NCBI RefSeq assembly: GCF_008364795.1
Contig: NZ_VTTM01000001.1
Span: 372,001-436,000 of the forward strand
Source: Azospirillum oryzae
GTDB taxonomy: Bacteria; Pseudomonadota; Alphaproteobacteria; Azospirillales; Azospirillaceae
Direction of reading: 5' to 3'
Length of the DNA stretch: 64,000 nt
A model generated the notes under the pieces. The model did no database searches. It saw only the letters and a program-made list of their open reading frames with translations, and was not told the origin of the DNA. Of the stretch, positions 38,357 through 48,452 are shown piece by piece (positions within the stretch are counted from its first letter, which is position 1; every line of letters starts with the position of its first letter). The position numbers were made by a program, and so were the translations under genes.

Positions 38357-39259
38357 AGCGCCGCCCTTCGTACCGAGTTCACGAGCAAGGCCGATGAAGG
38401 CCCTGAAGGCGGCCGACGGGTTTCGCCGTCCGGAATAGTAGAGGCAGAGCCCGGAACGCGGCGGCGTCCAGTCATCGAGCACGCGAACGAGACGCCCCGC
38501 CTGTATGTCGGCCCGCACGTCCGGTTCCATGAAGAAGCCGAGGCCTACGCCTTCGAGGACGGCGATTCGCGCCAGACTGGCCTCGTCCAGCGTGATCGGT
38601 CCATTTACCTCGATCTGTGCCGACTGCCCGTCCTTCTCGAACTGCCACCGGAATAGCGCTCCGTTCGGCAGACGGACACGAATGCAGGGATGAACGAGCA
38701 GGTCAGGCGGCAGGCGCGGCCGCTCATGCGCCGCGAAATATGCCGGCGACCCGACGACCGCATAACGCTGCGGCCGACCCAGGGGAACCGCGATCATGTC
38801 GCTCGGTACGAGGTCTGCCGCACGCACACCAAGGTCGAACCCCTCGGCGACGATATCCACCAGCCGCCCTTCGGTGACGAGGTCGACATGGACCTGCGGA
38901 TGACGGCGCAGGAACTCCAGCACCAGCGGCGAGAGGAGTTCGCGCGCTGCTGTGGCGAAGGCATTGATGCGAAGTGTGCCCGACGGAATCATCTGCTGCG
39001 ACCGCACGGCTTCCAGGGCACCGTGGACATCCTGCAATGCCGGGCCAACCTGCTCGATGAACACCCGCCCGGCATCGGTGAGAGAGACGCTCCGCGTCGT
39101 CCGGTTGAACAGGCGAACGCCAAGGCCCGCTTCGAGTTTTCCGATGGCATTGCTGAGCGCCGTCGTCGACATACCCAGGTCGAGCGCCGCTGCGCGAAAG
39201 GTGCCCCGTCGCGCAATGGCGATGACCGCATCCAGATCGTTCAGTTCAGCCTCGCGCAT
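38345..39259 (-). CDS. LysR-family transcriptional regulator
   Basis: The product is 304 residues from ATG 39259 ([19 protein letters not shown]). An N-terminal winged helix-turn-helix (about 5-64) contains '[47 protein letters not shown]'. A periplasmic-binding-protein-like effector domain fills the rest. It is divergent from a SnoaL-like gene and an SDR gene across 108 bp, the standard arrangement for a LysR activator and its target operon. Confidence 0.93.
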   Translation of the reverse strand: MREAELNDLDAVIAIARRGTFRAAALDLGMSTTALSNAIGKLEAGLGVRLFNRTTRSVSLTDAGRVFIEQVGPALQDVHGALEAVRSQQMIPSGTLRINAFATAARELLSPLVLEFLRRHPQVHVDLVTEGRLVDIVAEGFDLGVRAADLVPSDMIAVPLGRPQRYAVVGSPAYFAAHERPRLPPDLLVHPCIRVRLPNGALFRWQFEKDGQSAQIEVNGPITLDEASLARIAVLEGVGLGFFMEPDVRADIQAGRLVRVLDDWTPPRSGLCLYYSGRRNPSAAFRAFIGLARELGTKGGALGS

Positions 39260-39367
39260 TGTCCCGCCAATCGAAATGCCTCGTCCAGCTTTATCCCGAT
39301 TATCGAAACAGATGTCCAAGCCTAGTTTGGAAAGGGCAAGGAGACTTCGATCAGGAGGAATGGCGCG
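39260..39367. promoter_or_regulatory. Divergent LysR/SnoaL intergenic region with likely LysR sites
   Basis: These 108 bp must carry both promoters. It is locally AT-richer than its surroundings and holds a TTATC-CCGA-TTATC direct repeat near 39290-39305 and an AGGAGGA ribosome-binding site before the SnoaL gene. A T-N11-A LysR site is plausible but not unique. Confidence 0.4.
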
Positions 39368-39691
39368 ATGACACTCCCTTCACCGGTCTTGGCCTACATC
39401 GATGCAGACGGAAGGAACGACGGCGTGGCGCTGATCGATGCCTTCGCGCCCGATGCCGCCGTCAAGGATGAAGGTCGCACTCACGTTGGTCAAAAAGCGA
39501 TCGGCGCGTGGTGGCGGGCTGCGAAGGCCAAGTACCAACACGTGATCGAACCGCTCGAATCGACTGAAGACGGCCGGACCACCAGAGTTCTCGTCAACGT
39601 GACCGGCCAATTTCCCGGCACTCCTGCCAGGATGGTCTTTGCGTTCCGGGTCGAGGACAGCCGGATTGCCGGCCTGGAGATCACCCCATGA
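39368..39691 (+). CDS. SnoaL-like/NTF2-fold protein
   Basis: The product is 107 residues. ATG 39360 is an alternative start nearer the AGGAGGA site. The NTF2-like alpha+beta cone is suggested by '[45 protein letters not shown]', the usual SnoaL N-terminal helix pair, followed by strands ending '[19 protein letters not shown]'. Members act as isomerases, cyclases or small-molecule binders; no catalytic pair can be assigned here. It overlaps the SDR start by 4 nt (ATGA). Confidence 0.8.
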   Translation: MTLPSPVLAYIDADGRNDGVALIDAFAPDAAVKDEGRTHVGQKAIGAWWRAAKAKYQHVIEPLESTEDGRTTRVLVNVTGQFPGTPARMVFAFRVEDSRIAGLEITP

Positions 39692-40467
39692 GCCCCTTCA
39701 TCAACCTGGACGGCAAGCGGGCGCTCGTCACGTCGGGCACGCGCGGCGCCGGTGCGGCCACTGTCGCGCTGTTTCGCGAACTCGGGGCCCGTGTGCTGAC
39801 TGCAGCCCGCTCGCGCCCCGACAGGGTGGACGAGGCGATGTTCGTCCCGGCGGATCTGACGACCCCGGACGGGTGCGCCAAGCTCGCGGCGGCGGTGCGC
39901 GAACGCTTGGGCGGGATCGACGTCATCGTTCATATGCTGGGTGGATCCTCCGCTCCCGCAGGTGGATTCGCGGCGTTGAACGACGCGGTCTGGAGCAAGG
40001 AACTCGATTCGAATCTGATGCCCGCCATCCGGCTCGACCGCGCGCTTGTGCCGGCGATGGTGGCGCAGGGCCATGGTGTGGTCATTCACGTGACCTCGAT
40101 CCAGCGCCAGCTGCCCTTGCCGCAGTCGACGACAGCCTATGCCGCTGCGAAGGCTGCGCTTTCGACCTACAGCAAGAGCCTGTCGAAGGAGGTCTCACCC
40201 AAGGGCGTGCGCGTGGTCCGCGTTTCGCCCGGCTGGATCGAGACCGAGGCCGCGGTACGTTTGGCCGAGCGGCTCGCGAAGGACGCCGGCACCGACTATG
40301 AAGGCGGCAAGCGGATCATCATGGACTCGCTCGGCGGTATTCCCATCGGGAGGCCATCGAAGCCGGACGAAATCGCCAACCTGATCGCGTTCCTCGCATC
40401 CGACCGTGCCGGGACCATAACCGGCACCGAATACGTCATCGACGGCGGTACCATTCCAACCGTGTGA
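39688..40467 (+). CDS. Short-chain dehydrogenase/reductase
   Basis: The product is 259 residues from ATG 39688. The nucleotide motif is '[22 protein letters not shown]'; in place of the usual TGxxxGIG, Thr-Gly is replaced by Ser-Gly and the last Ile by Ala. The catalytic tetrad region is '[24 protein letters not shown]' with Tyr and Lys (Y-x3-K), preceded by Ser. The C-terminal block is '[26 protein letters not shown]'. Its substrate is unknown. With the SnoaL-like protein and LysR regulator it forms a compact inducible cassette, possibly for detoxification. Confidence 0.9.
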   Translation: MSPFINLDGKRALVTSGTRGAGAATVALFRELGARVLTAARSRPDRVDEAMFVPADLTTPDGCAKLAAAVRERLGGIDVIVHMLGGSSAPAGGFAALNDAVWSKELDSNLMPAIRLDRALVPAMVAQGHGVVIHVTSIQRQLPLPQSTTAYAAAKAALSTYSKSLSKEVSPKGVRVVRVSPGWIETEAAVRLAERLAKDAGTDYEGGKRIIMDSLGGIPIGRPSKPDEIANLIAFLASDRAGTITGTEYVIDGGTIPTV

Positions 40468-40512
40468 CGCACGATCGGCGGTACAAGCGGACCCGGCTTC
40501 TGCCGGCACCCA

Positions 40513-41442
40513 TCAGCGGCAGCGGACGAATTCCGCCGCGAAGCCGGCCGGCGGTTCCATGCGCAGGATCAGCCGGTCGAAACGCGGCGAGTCGGCCGGC
40601 AGAAGCCGCAGAGTCGCCAGCGGTGCCTGGGTTCCCGGCGCAGTGCCCGCCGCTGCCTCGGGCTGAGCACCGTCCACCGGACCGGCCGGCAGAAGCGCCA
40701 CCCCCTGCACGGGGTCGCCGTCGGCCGCCAGCGTGCCATCCAGCGGGAACAGCTGCAGCCGCGGCTCCACCGCGTGGAGGCTGCGGTCGGTCCCGATATC
40801 CAGATAGGAGCTTCGGCAATCGTCGATGGCGGTGCGGTCGGCCGGATCGGCCTTCGCCCAGCGGCCGGCCAGCGTCGACAGCGAGACCTTGCGGCTGACC
40901 GGCGGCATCGGTGGCTGGGGTGCGGCGAACTGCCGGGCCGCGGCGCCGGTGACGGACAGCGGCAGATCGCCGACCGGTCGTGACCGGGCCTGCCGCTCCG
41001 CCTCCAGCGCCGCCGTACGCTTTCGGACGACGCGCAGCAGGCAATCCGCGCGCGTCCTGGCCGATTTCTCGTCGGCCAGATCGGCCGCGGTCACCGGGCA
41101 GGACTCGTCCCGCCGCGCCCGCCAGACGGTCTGGCTGTCCTCGATCGCCGCACGGCCGCTGTCGTCGGTGGTGGCGCCCAGTGCCGCCAGCGCCGCATCC
41201 ATCGCCGCACCGGCCGCCGCAAGCTTCGCATCGCGACACATCAGCTGCGCGGCCGGCGTCTCCACCGCCTCGCAGCCGGGCGCTGCCGCCTCTGGAGCGG
41301 CGGCCTCCGGCGGGGGAGTGCCCGCCGGAGCCGATAGGGCCGGGACCGCAGTCAGGACCGCAAGTGTCAGGACCGCGAGAGTCAGGACTGCGATCGGGGA
41401 GCCGGCAGCCAGGAAACCGCCGACCAGGGACAGGGCGCGCAT
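40513..41442 (-). CDS. LprI-like (DUF1311) exported protein
   Basis: The product is 309 residues from ATG 41442. The signal peptide contains a repeat-expanded hydrophobic core (AVLTLAVLTLAVLTAV). An Ala/Pro/Glu linker is followed by a DUF1311/LprI region at about 55-150 with paired Cys: 'GCEAVETPAAQLMCRDAKLAAAGAAMDAAL', 'WRARRDESC' and 'TRADCLL'. LprI proteins of mycobacteria inhibit lysozyme. The C-terminal half has no recognised domain; a late Cys pair may form a disulfide. The gene is convergent with the SDR. Confidence 0.78.
   Translation of the reverse strand: MRALSLVGGFLAAGSPIAVLTLAVLTLAVLTAVPALSAPAGTPPPEAAAPEAAAPGCEAVETPAAQLMCRDAKLAAAGAAMDAALAALGATTDDSGRAAIEDSQTVWRARRDESCPVTAADLADEKSARTRADCLLRVVRKRTAALEAERQARSRPVGDLPLSVTGAAARQFAAPQPPMPPVSRKVSLSTLAGRWAKADPADRTAIDDCRSSYLDIGTDRSLHAVEPRLQLFPLDGTLAADGDPVQGVALLPAGPVDGAQPEAAAGTAPGTQAPLATLRLLPADSPRFDRLILRMEPPAGFAAEFVRCR
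41351..41395. repeat. Three imperfect 15-bp tandem repeats within a signal peptide
   Basis: Units GTCAGGACCGCAAGT, GTCAGGACCGCGAGA and GTCAGGACTGCGATC (41351-41365, 41366-41380, 41381-41395) encode the iterated hydrophobic core of the LprI-like signal peptide on the minus strand. Being 15 nt, gain or loss keeps the reading frame and changes core length by five residues. Confidence 0.85.
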
Positions 41443-41473
41443 CGCAGGAAACCTTGGATAAGGAAACGGAACG

Positions 41474-42415
41474 TCACGAAGCGGGGAAGGCCTCCAGCAC
41501 AGACTTGACCTGACGCTGGAAATCCTGGTCGGTGCGATAGCGCGTCACGACCGACTTGTCACGCTCCACGAAAAACAGCATGTCGTCGCGGCTGGGCAGC
41601 ATGCGCGGATTCGGCTTTTCCAGCAGTTCGCCGTTCCAGTCGATCCGCGCCATGAAATAGACCGCGCGGGCGAACAGCATGAACAGCTTGTTGTCCGGTG
41701 CCAGCTTCTCCCGCCGCAGCAGCGCATAGTAATAATAGTTGCGGCCATGGAAATAGTTGGTGTGGATCGCCTGCAACGCTGCGAATCTCTCGTCCGGGCT
41801 GTTGACTTTCTTGATCTGCCTTTCCAGGCGAAAGCCGGCGAAGAAATATTCCCTCGCCTCGTGCTCGAAGGAAAAGGCGCTGCCCTTGATCAGGGCCATC
41901 TGCTCGCCATAGCGTTTCAGCGCGCGGGTCATCAACAGTTCGAGGAAACGCTGCTCCACCGCGAACCTGTCGGGGATGTTCGGCAGCATCTCGAACACAT
42001 GGCGCATGTGATAGGGATGGCGCACGACGACGACCGGAACCGACAGCTTCCTGTTCTTCGCCGGCGCCCGCTTTTCGGCCACCAGCGTGACGGCCGGCGA
42101 CAGCGAGGCCATGGTCGCCTGGATCGTGTCGTGCAGCTTCCAGCGCAGCTTGGTGTCGGCCGATTGGCTGCCGAGATTCATGCGGGCGAAAAACCGCTTC
42201 ACGCGGCTGCCGAAGGTTTCCTTCGGCAATTTGTGCGTCGGCAGGTTGGGGACGATCAGCGGATTGCCGAGAATGTCGGCCGACGGCGGCAGTGGCTTGA
42301 AATTGAAATATTTTCCGGTGACGACGCCCCGTCCGGCGCCGCCGGGACCGGCATCGCCCGCCCCGCCCGCACCGCGGTTGCCGCCCATGAGTGAAGAAGC
42401 CGCCACCGACACCAT
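41474..42415 (-). CDS. Conserved-looking protein of unknown function
   Basis: The product is about 313 residues from ATG 42415 (MVSVAASSLMGG); ATG 42388 is an alternative. The first ~30 residues are Gly/Ala-rich. The rest is soluble, basic and well structured, with aromatic stretches such as 'HTNYFHGRNYYYYALLRREKL' and 'LFARAVYFMARIDWNGELLEKP'. No membrane helix, signal or known enzyme motif is seen and I do not recognise a family. It is divergent from the transglutaminase-DUF2126 gene across 238 bp and could share control with that cluster. Confidence 0.7.
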   Translation of the reverse strand: MVSVAASSLMGGNRGAGGAGDAGPGGAGRGVVTGKYFNFKPLPPSADILGNPLIVPNLPTHKLPKETFGSRVKRFFARMNLGSQSADTKLRWKLHDTIQATMASLSPAVTLVAEKRAPAKNRKLSVPVVVVRHPYHMRHVFEMLPNIPDRFAVEQRFLELLMTRALKRYGEQMALIKGSAFSFEHEAREYFFAGFRLERQIKKVNSPDERFAALQAIHTNYFHGRNYYYYALLRREKLAPDNKLFMLFARAVYFMARIDWNGELLEKPNPRMLPSRDDMLFFVERDKSVVTRYRTDQDFQRQVKSVLEAFPAS

Positions 42416-42653
42416 CCAGACGCGATTTCCCGCCGCCGCGATACTCCGATCGCTTAGGATATAACAGGGTAACGCGAACGGAAGATAGCCGCAGCGCGCG
42501 TCATCCGCAACTTCGTGACTTTTTCGCAACTGCGGTAGGATCGGTGCGGGGGCGCTCTGTCGGGTGGGATTTATCGGTGTTACCGTTGCAGCGGCGACCC
42601 TGGACCAAACCCGGGCGCGAACATCATCGAACAGGCATGAGGCGGGGTTTTCC

Positions 42654-45600
42654 ATGGCGATCCACGTCGCGCTGAACCATAAGACGATCTATCGCTACGA
42701 CCGGCCGGTGTCGCTCGGCCCACAGATCATCCGGTTGCGGCCGGCGCCCCATTGCCGGACACCGATCCTCAGCTATTCCCTGAAGGTCACGCCCAAGCAG
42801 CATTTCCTGAATTGGCAGCAGGATCCGCAATCGAACTTCCAGGCCCGCTTCGTCTTCCCGGAAAAGACGCGCGAGTTCATCGTCGAGGTCGATCTGGTCG
42901 CCGAAATCGCCGCGATCAACCCCTTCGACTTCTTCCTGGAGGAGAAGGCGAGCCACATCCCCTTCGTCTACGACGACTGGCTGTTGCGCGAACTGCGCCC
43001 CTATCTGGAGACGGAGGAGCCGGGGCCGGAACTGACCGCCTATCTGCAGGACATTCCGCGGGAAAAAACGCCGACCATCGATTTCCTGGTCGCGGTGAAC
43101 CAGCGGCTGCAGCAGGACATCGGCTATGTCATCCGGTTGGAACCCGGCATCCAGAACTGTGCGGAGACACTGACCAAGCGCACCGGCTCCTGCCGCGATT
43201 CGGCTTGGCTGCTGGTGCAGATCCTGCGTCACCTGGGGCTGGCCACCCGCTTCGTCTCCGGTTACCTGATCCAGCTGACCGCCGACCAGAAGGCGCTGGA
43301 CGGCCCGTCGGGTCCGGAGAGCGACTTCACCGACCTGCATGCCTGGGTGGAGGTGTTCCTGCCCGGCGCCGGCTGGGTCGGGCTGGACCCCACCTCCGGT
43401 CTGCTGGCCGGCGAGGGGCACATTCCGCTGGCCTGCACGCCGGACGCCTCCTCCGCCGCCCCCATATCCGGTCTCGTCGACGAGGCGGAGGTCGAATTCG
43501 GCCATGAGATGTCGGTCACCCGCATCTACGAGGCGCCCCGCGTCACCAAACCCTACACCCCGCAGCAATGGGCGGCGATCGAAGCGCTGGGCCACCGGGT
43601 CGACGAGGATCTGAAGACCGAGGACGTCCGCCTGACGATGGGCGGCGAGCCGACCTTCGTCTCCATCGACGACATGGACGGCGCCGAGTGGAACACCACC
43701 GCGCTGGGTCCGCAGAAGCGCAAGATGGCCGCCGACCTGATCCACCGGCTGATGGTCCGCTTCGCTCCCGGCGGCCTGCTGCATTTCGGCCAGGGCAAAT
43801 GGTATCCCGGCGAATCGCTGCCGCGCTGGGCGATGACGCTCTACTGGCGCCGCGACGGCGAGGCTCTGTGGGCCAACAGCGACCTGCTGGCGCGCGAGGA
43901 CACCGATTACGGCCACACCGCCCAGGATGCCGGCGTGTTCCTGATGGCGCTGGCGAAAAGGCTGGGCCTCGACCCGAACCTCGTGCTCGGCGCCTATGAG
44001 GACCCCTGGCACTACCTGCGCAAGGAGTCGCAGCTTCCGGTCAATGTCGATCCGCTGAACAGCAAGCTGGACGACAAGGAGGAACGGGAGCGGCTGACCC
44101 GCGTCTTCACCCGCGGCCTGAGCGAGCCGGTGGGCTTCGTCATGCCGATCAACCGCCGCATGACCCAGCAGGGGCCGGTCTGGCTGTCCAGCACATGGCC
44201 GCTGCGCCAGGAGAAACTGCTGCTAATCCCCGGCGACAGCCCGGTCGGCTACCGCCTGCCGCTGGGCTCGCTGCCCTGGGTGTCGAAGTCCGACTATCCC
44301 TATGCCTGGGAAACCGATCCGTTCGAGGATCGCGGCCCGCTTCCTCCTCATCCGGTTCAGCGCCGGCAGGAGATCCGCGGTGCCGTTCAGGAATCCGACC
44401 GCGGCGTCCACACCGACAAGCGGATCGCCCAGCGCCAGCGCATCATGGCGGAGATCCGCGACGAACTGCCGGAGGAAGGCAAGTCGGCCTGGTGGGTGGT
44501 GCGCACCGCCCTGAGCTGCGAGGCACGCAACGGGCGCCTGCACCTGTTCATGCCGCCGATGAGCACGCTGGAAGACTATCTGGCGATGCTGGCGGAGATC
44601 GAGGCGACGGCGGTCGAACTGGAGATGCCGGTCGTCATCGAAGGCTATCAGCCGCCGAAGGACCCGCGACTGAACTCCATGGCCGTCACCCCCGACCCCG
44701 GCGTGATCGAGGTGAACATCCACCCCGCCCACAGCTGGGACGATCTGGTGCGCAACACCATCGCCCTGTACGAGGATGCGCGCCAGTCCCGCCTGGGGGC
44801 GGAGAAGTTCATGATCGACGGGCGCCATTGCGGCACCGGCGGCGGCAACCATGTGGTGATGGGCGGCGCCACCGCGGCCGACAGCCCCTTCCTGCGCCGG
44901 CCCGACCTGCTGCGCAGCCTCATCACCTATTGGCAGAACCACCCTGCCCTGTCCTATGTCTTCTCGGGCCTGTTCATCGGCCCGACCAGTCAGGCCCCGC
45001 GCGTGGACGAGGCGCGCGACGACCAACTATATGAGCTGGAGATCGCCTTCAACCAGATCGATCAGGCGGCGGCGAGCGGCAACTGCCCGCCCTGGCTGGT
45101 CGACCGGGTGCTGCGCAACCTGCTGGTCGACGTGCAGGGCAACACCCACCGGGCCGAGTTCTGCATCGACAAGCTCTATTCGCCGGACAGCTCCACCGGC
45201 CGCCTCGGCCTTGTCGAGTTCCGCGCCTTCGAGATGCCGCCGCACGCGGAGATGAGCCTGACCCAGCAGCTTCTGATGCGGGCGCTGGTCGCGCGCTTCT
45301 GGAAGCACCCCTACAAGGGCAAGCTGGTCCGCTGGGGCACCGAGCTACACGACCGATTCATGCTGCCGCACTTCGTCCAGCAGGACATGGCCGACGTGCT
45401 GCAGGACCTGCGCGACCACGGCTATCCGCTGGAGGACAACTGGTTCGCCCCGCACTTCAACTTCCGTTTCCCGATCTACGGCCATGTCAGCCAGCGCGGC
45501 ATCACCATGGAACTGCGGATGGCGCTGGAGCCCTGGCACGTCCTGGGCGAGGAGCCGGGCGGCGGCGGCACGGTGCGCTATGTCGACAGCTCGGTGGAGC

Positions 45601-46007
45601 GGGTGCAGGTGCGCGTCACCGGCCTGATCGACGCCCGCCACGTCATCACCTGCAACGGCCGGCGCGTGCCGCTGATCCCGACCGGGGTGGAGGGCGAATT
45701 CGTCGGCGGCGTGCGCTATCGCGCGTGGCAGCCGCCCTCCTGCCTGCATCCGACGATTCCAGTCCACACCCCGCTGATCTTCGACATCCTCGACAGCTGG
45801 GCCGGCCGGTCGATCGGCGGCTGCACTTATCACGTCATGCATCCGGGCGGCCGCAACTACGAGACCTTCCCGGTCAACGCCAACGAGGCGGAGGGGCGCC
45901 GTCTGGCCCGCTTCTTCCCCTTCGGCCATACCCCCGGCCCGATGGACGCCCCGGCGGAGGAACGCAATCCGCAATTCCCGATGACCCTGGATCTGCGGCG
46001 GGGGTGA
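42654..46007 (+). CDS. Transglutaminase-like/DUF2126 fusion protein
   Basis: The product is 1117 residues from ATG 42654 ([18 protein letters not shown]). The N-terminal domain is the bacterial transglutaminase N-region followed by the papain-like core. Its triad is visible: Cys in '[12 protein letters not shown]' (~179), His in '[12 protein letters not shown]' (~228) and Asp in 'VGLDPTSG' (~245). From ~340 to the end is DUF2126 (COG4196), with '[21 protein letters not shown]', '[13 protein letters not shown]' and '[14 protein letters not shown]'. Such proteins travel with permuted ATP-grasp and Alpha-E proteins, as here, and were predicted by comparative genomics to make or trim peptide-like amides. 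No product is established that I know of. Confidence 0.9.
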   Translation: MAIHVALNHKTIYRYDRPVSLGPQIIRLRPAPHCRTPILSYSLKVTPKQHFLNWQQDPQSNFQARFVFPEKTREFIVEVDLVAEIAAINPFDFFLEEKASHIPFVYDDWLLRELRPYLETEEPGPELTAYLQDIPREKTPTIDFLVAVNQRLQQDIGYVIRLEPGIQNCAETLTKRTGSCRDSAWLLVQILRHLGLATRFVSGYLIQLTADQKALDGPSGPESDFTDLHAWVEVFLPGAGWVGLDPTSGLLAGEGHIPLACTPDASSAAPISGLVDEAEVEFGHEMSVTRIYEAPRVTKPYTPQQWAAIEALGHRVDEDLKTEDVRLTMGGEPTFVSIDDMDGAEWNTTALGPQKRKMAADLIHRLMVRFAPGGLLHFGQGKWYPGESLPRWAMTLYWRRDGEALWANSDLLAREDTDYGHTAQDAGVFLMALAKRLGLDPNLVLGAYEDPWHYLRKESQLPVNVDPLNSKLDDKEERERLTRVFTRGLSEPVGFVMPINRRMTQQGPVWLSSTWPLRQEKLLLIPGDSPVGYRLPLGSLPWVSKSDYPYAWETDPFEDRGPLPPHPVQRRQEIRGAVQESDRGVHTDKRIAQRQRIMAEIRDELPEEGKSAWWVVRTALSCEARNGRLHLFMPPMSTLEDYLAMLAEIEATAVELEMPVVIEGYQPPKDPRLNSMAVTPDPGVIEVNIHPAHSWDDLVRNTIALYEDARQSRLGAEKFMIDGRHCGTGGGNHVVMGGATAADSPFLRRPDLLRSLITYWQNHPALSYVFSGLFIGPTSQAPRVDEARDDQLYELEIAFNQIDQAAASGNCPPWLVDRVLRNLLVDVQGNTHRAEFCIDKLYSPDSSTGRLGLVEFRAFEMPPHAEMSLTQQLLMRALVARFWKHPYKGKLVRWGTELHDRFMLPHFVQQDMADVLQDLRDHGYPLEDNWFAPHFNFRFPIYGHVSQRGITMELRMALEPWHVLGEEPGGGGTVRYVDSSVERVQVRVTGLIDARHVITCNGRRVPLIPTGVEGEFVGGVRYRAWQPPSCLHPTIPVHTPLIFDILDSWAGRSIGGCTYHVMHPGGRNYETFPVNANEAEGRRLARFFPFGHTPGPMDAPAEERNPQFPMTLDLRRG

Positions 46008-46026
46008 AGCCTATCGCCCATAGTGA

Positions 46027-46063
46027 TGAAGCTCCCTCTCCCGGGACGGGAGAGGGAGCTTCA
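46027..46063. repeat. Perfect 16-bp palindrome (REP-like or terminator)
   Basis: TGAAGCTCCCTCTCCC (46027-46042), a 5-nt loop, then the exact complement (46048-46063), 19 nt after the DUF2126 gene stop. The CCCTCTCCC-loop-GGGAGAGGG core resembles dispersed palindromic repeats in many GC-rich proteobacteria. No T-tract follows. Confidence 0.65.
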
Positions 46064-46182
46064 CGCATGACCGGCCCGTCATCCATTTTTCAGCGTCATA
46101 ACGTGATAGCACTACCCGCATAACGATTATCAGAATTACCCTCTTCGGTCGAAGGCCAAGGCGCCATACACCAGATGAGGGA

Positions 46183-48228
46183 ATGACAGGGATGAATCTG
46201 CCCTTCTACGCGACGCTGGCGGCCACCGCGCTGCTGCTCAGCTCCTGCGCCGAGCCGCCACAGCCGCCGCGCCCGGTGCCGGTCCAGCCGCCGGTCGAGG
46301 TCAACGGTCTGTGGTACCTGGACCAGGGTTGGTCGCAAGAGGCCCGCCAGTGGTACTACAACACCACCCAGGGCTCACAGATCATGCGCTATGACTGGTT
46401 CATGGCGCTGGAGGATCCGCAGACCAGGCAGCCCTTCGTCAAGAGCATCACCCGCTACGGCTATGCCGCCGGGACCGCCAGCAGCTGGAACCCCGATCTG
46501 CTGCCGGTCGGCTTCGTCAAGGATACCGATCCCGACAAGACCGCCTGGTTCGGCATGACCTGCGCCGCCTGCCACACCGGCGACGTGACGGTGAACGGCA
46601 AGACCATGCGCATCGACGGCGCGGTCACCACCGGCGACCTCTATGGCTTCATCAGCGGGCTGAGCGGCGCGGTCCACACCACGGTGACCAGCGACGCGGC
46701 CTTCCAGCCCTTCGCGACCCGCATGCTGGGCGCCAACGCCACCGATCAGCAGAAGCTGGCGCTTTACAACGACCTGAAGGCCTTCGACCAGTCCTTCGCC
46801 GCCTTCGTCGCCGCCAGCACCCCGGACGCGCCCTGGGGGTCGATGCGCACCGACGCCTTCGGCATGATCTTCAACCGGGTTTCGGCCATCGACCTGAACC
46901 TGCCCAAGAACAACCGCGCGCCGAACGCCCCGGTCAGCTATCCCTTCCTGTGGGATGCGCCGCACCAGCCGCGGGTGCAGTGGAACGGCCTGCTGCCGAA
47001 CGCCACCGCCTTCGATGCGCTGGGCCGCAATGCCGGCGAGGTGCTGGGCGTGTTCGGCAAGGTGGCGCTGAAGCCGCCGGCCGACGCCGCGCACTATTAT
47101 TACAAGTCGACGGTCCGCGGCCAGAATCTGGTCGACATGGAGAACCAGCTGCGCAAGCTGCGCTCGCCCGTGTGGCCGGACAGCCTTGCCGGCAATGTCG
47201 ACATCGTCAAGGCCGCGGCCGGCGAAACGATCTACAAGGAAAGCTGCGAGAGCTGCCACGCCATCCTGCCGCGCGGCGAGACCTACGCCACCGCGCCGAT
47301 CCAGATGGTGCCGCTGTTCAACTGGGCGAAGCCTGATGACGCCAAGGCGGTGATCGCGGCCTTCGGCACGATCTGCACCAAGGGCGTCGATGCCGCAGTC
47401 TCCGCCGGGATGGTGACGGTCAATTATGCCGCCGATCCGAAGATGGCGGTCGACGCGCTGTGCCGTCAGGTCGATACCGGCGTCCTCGCCAACGTCGCCA
47501 TGCCGCCGCAGCTGCTGGGCGGCAAGCCGCTGAAGAACCCGGATCTGGCGGCGAACCTGCTGTCCAACGCGGTGATCGGCGCCATACTCGGCGACCTGGT
47601 GCGCGAACCGGGCCTGCTGGCCGACCTACTGAAGGGCGACGACGCCCCGGCGCCGTGGCTGACCGCCAGCGCGCCGGCCAGCTGGTCGCCCGAATCGCAA
47701 ACGAAGGGCGGCACGCTGGACACCACCCCCTTCGTGAAGCAGGGCGCCAAGATGACGGCCGACCACCAGAAGGTGATCGCCGCCCTGACCGGCCGCGGCC
47801 AGACCAAGCCGACCGTCGGCGCGGTCCCCGCCGGTGGCCGTGCGGCGAAGGCGGCCGCCGCTCCCGCGAAGTCCACCTCCGGCGGGGCGACCGCCGACGA
47901 GGAGGCGCTGGCCGCCACCATCAAGCAGCTGCTGGCCTACAAGGCGCGTCCGCTGGACGGGGTGTGGGCGACGGCGCCCTTCATGCACAACGGATCGGTT
48001 CCCAACCTGTACGAGATGCTGCTGCCGGCGTCCCAGCGGTCGGTGGCCTTCCGTATGGGCAGCACCTCCATCGACCCGGTCAAGGTCGGCGTGGATTCCT
48101 CCGCCAAGGATGCCACCTTCGTCTATGACACGACGAAGCCCGGCGACCACAACAGCGGCCACGAATTCGGCGCCGGCCTGACCGACACCCAGCGCTGGCA
48201 GCTGGTGGAATACCTGAAGACGCTCTGA
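46183..48228 (+). CDS. Di-heme cytochrome c lipoprotein (RoxA/cytochrome peroxidase-like)
   Basis: The product is about 681 residues from ATG 46183 (ATG 46192 alternative). Lipobox 'LLLSSCAEPP' predicts membrane anchoring in the periplasm. Two heme c sites are visible: CAACH at about 127-131 and CESCH at 355-359. The C-terminal block 'LDGVWATAPFMHNGSVPNLYEMLLP' is typical of di-heme cytochrome c peroxidase and RoxA-like oxygenase families. An Ala/Lys-rich insert lies near 550-570. The substrate is unknown. It interrupts the amidoligase-type cluster on the same strand but has its own terminator, so it may be an unrelated passenger. Confidence 0.82.
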   Translation: MTGMNLPFYATLAATALLLSSCAEPPQPPRPVPVQPPVEVNGLWYLDQGWSQEARQWYYNTTQGSQIMRYDWFMALEDPQTRQPFVKSITRYGYAAGTASSWNPDLLPVGFVKDTDPDKTAWFGMTCAACHTGDVTVNGKTMRIDGAVTTGDLYGFISGLSGAVHTTVTSDAAFQPFATRMLGANATDQQKLALYNDLKAFDQSFAAFVAASTPDAPWGSMRTDAFGMIFNRVSAIDLNLPKNNRAPNAPVSYPFLWDAPHQPRVQWNGLLPNATAFDALGRNAGEVLGVFGKVALKPPADAAHYYYKSTVRGQNLVDMENQLRKLRSPVWPDSLAGNVDIVKAAAGETIYKESCESCHAILPRGETYATAPIQMVPLFNWAKPDDAKAVIAAFGTICTKGVDAAVSAGMVTVNYAADPKMAVDALCRQVDTGVLANVAMPPQLLGGKPLKNPDLAANLLSNAVIGAILGDLVREPGLLADLLKGDDAPAPWLTASAPASWSPESQTKGGTLDTTPFVKQGAKMTADHQKVIAALTGRGQTKPTVGAVPAGGRAAKAAAAPAKSTSGGATADEEALAATIKQLLAYKARPLDGVWATAPFMHNGSVPNLYEMLLPASQRSVAFRMGSTSIDPVKVGVDSSAKDATFVYDTTKPGDHNSGHEFGAGLTDTQRWQLVEYLKTL

Positions 48229-48259
48229 CCGTTACCGGGATTTCCGCAACAACCGGCAA

Positions 48260-48296
48260 GCCGGAGCGTCGTTATTCGCGACGCTCCGGCCTTTTT
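48260..48296 (+). terminator. Strong Rho-independent terminator of the cytochrome gene
   Basis: GCCGGAGCGTCG (48260-48271) pairs with CGACGCTCCGGC (48279-48290), followed by CTTTTTC. It ends the cytochrome transcript before the ATP-grasp gene. Confidence 0.88.
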
Positions 48297-48452
48297 CATT
48301 CGTGATGGTCGCCAACGGCCCATGCGGCTGCGAACGGATAATGGCGGAATCTTTCCTCTTTCGGATGGATCTGCCGGCCGCCAGCCTTGCATCGCCGGGC
48401 TTGGACGTTCAGACTGTTGCTTCCTTCATAGGCAATACGCACCAGTACGACC

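Noticed and set aside
46183-48228. Cytochrome as a true member of the transglutaminase/ATP-grasp operon
   Set aside because: A strong terminator follows it and a palindrome precedes it, so shared transcription is not supported; kept as a separate observation.
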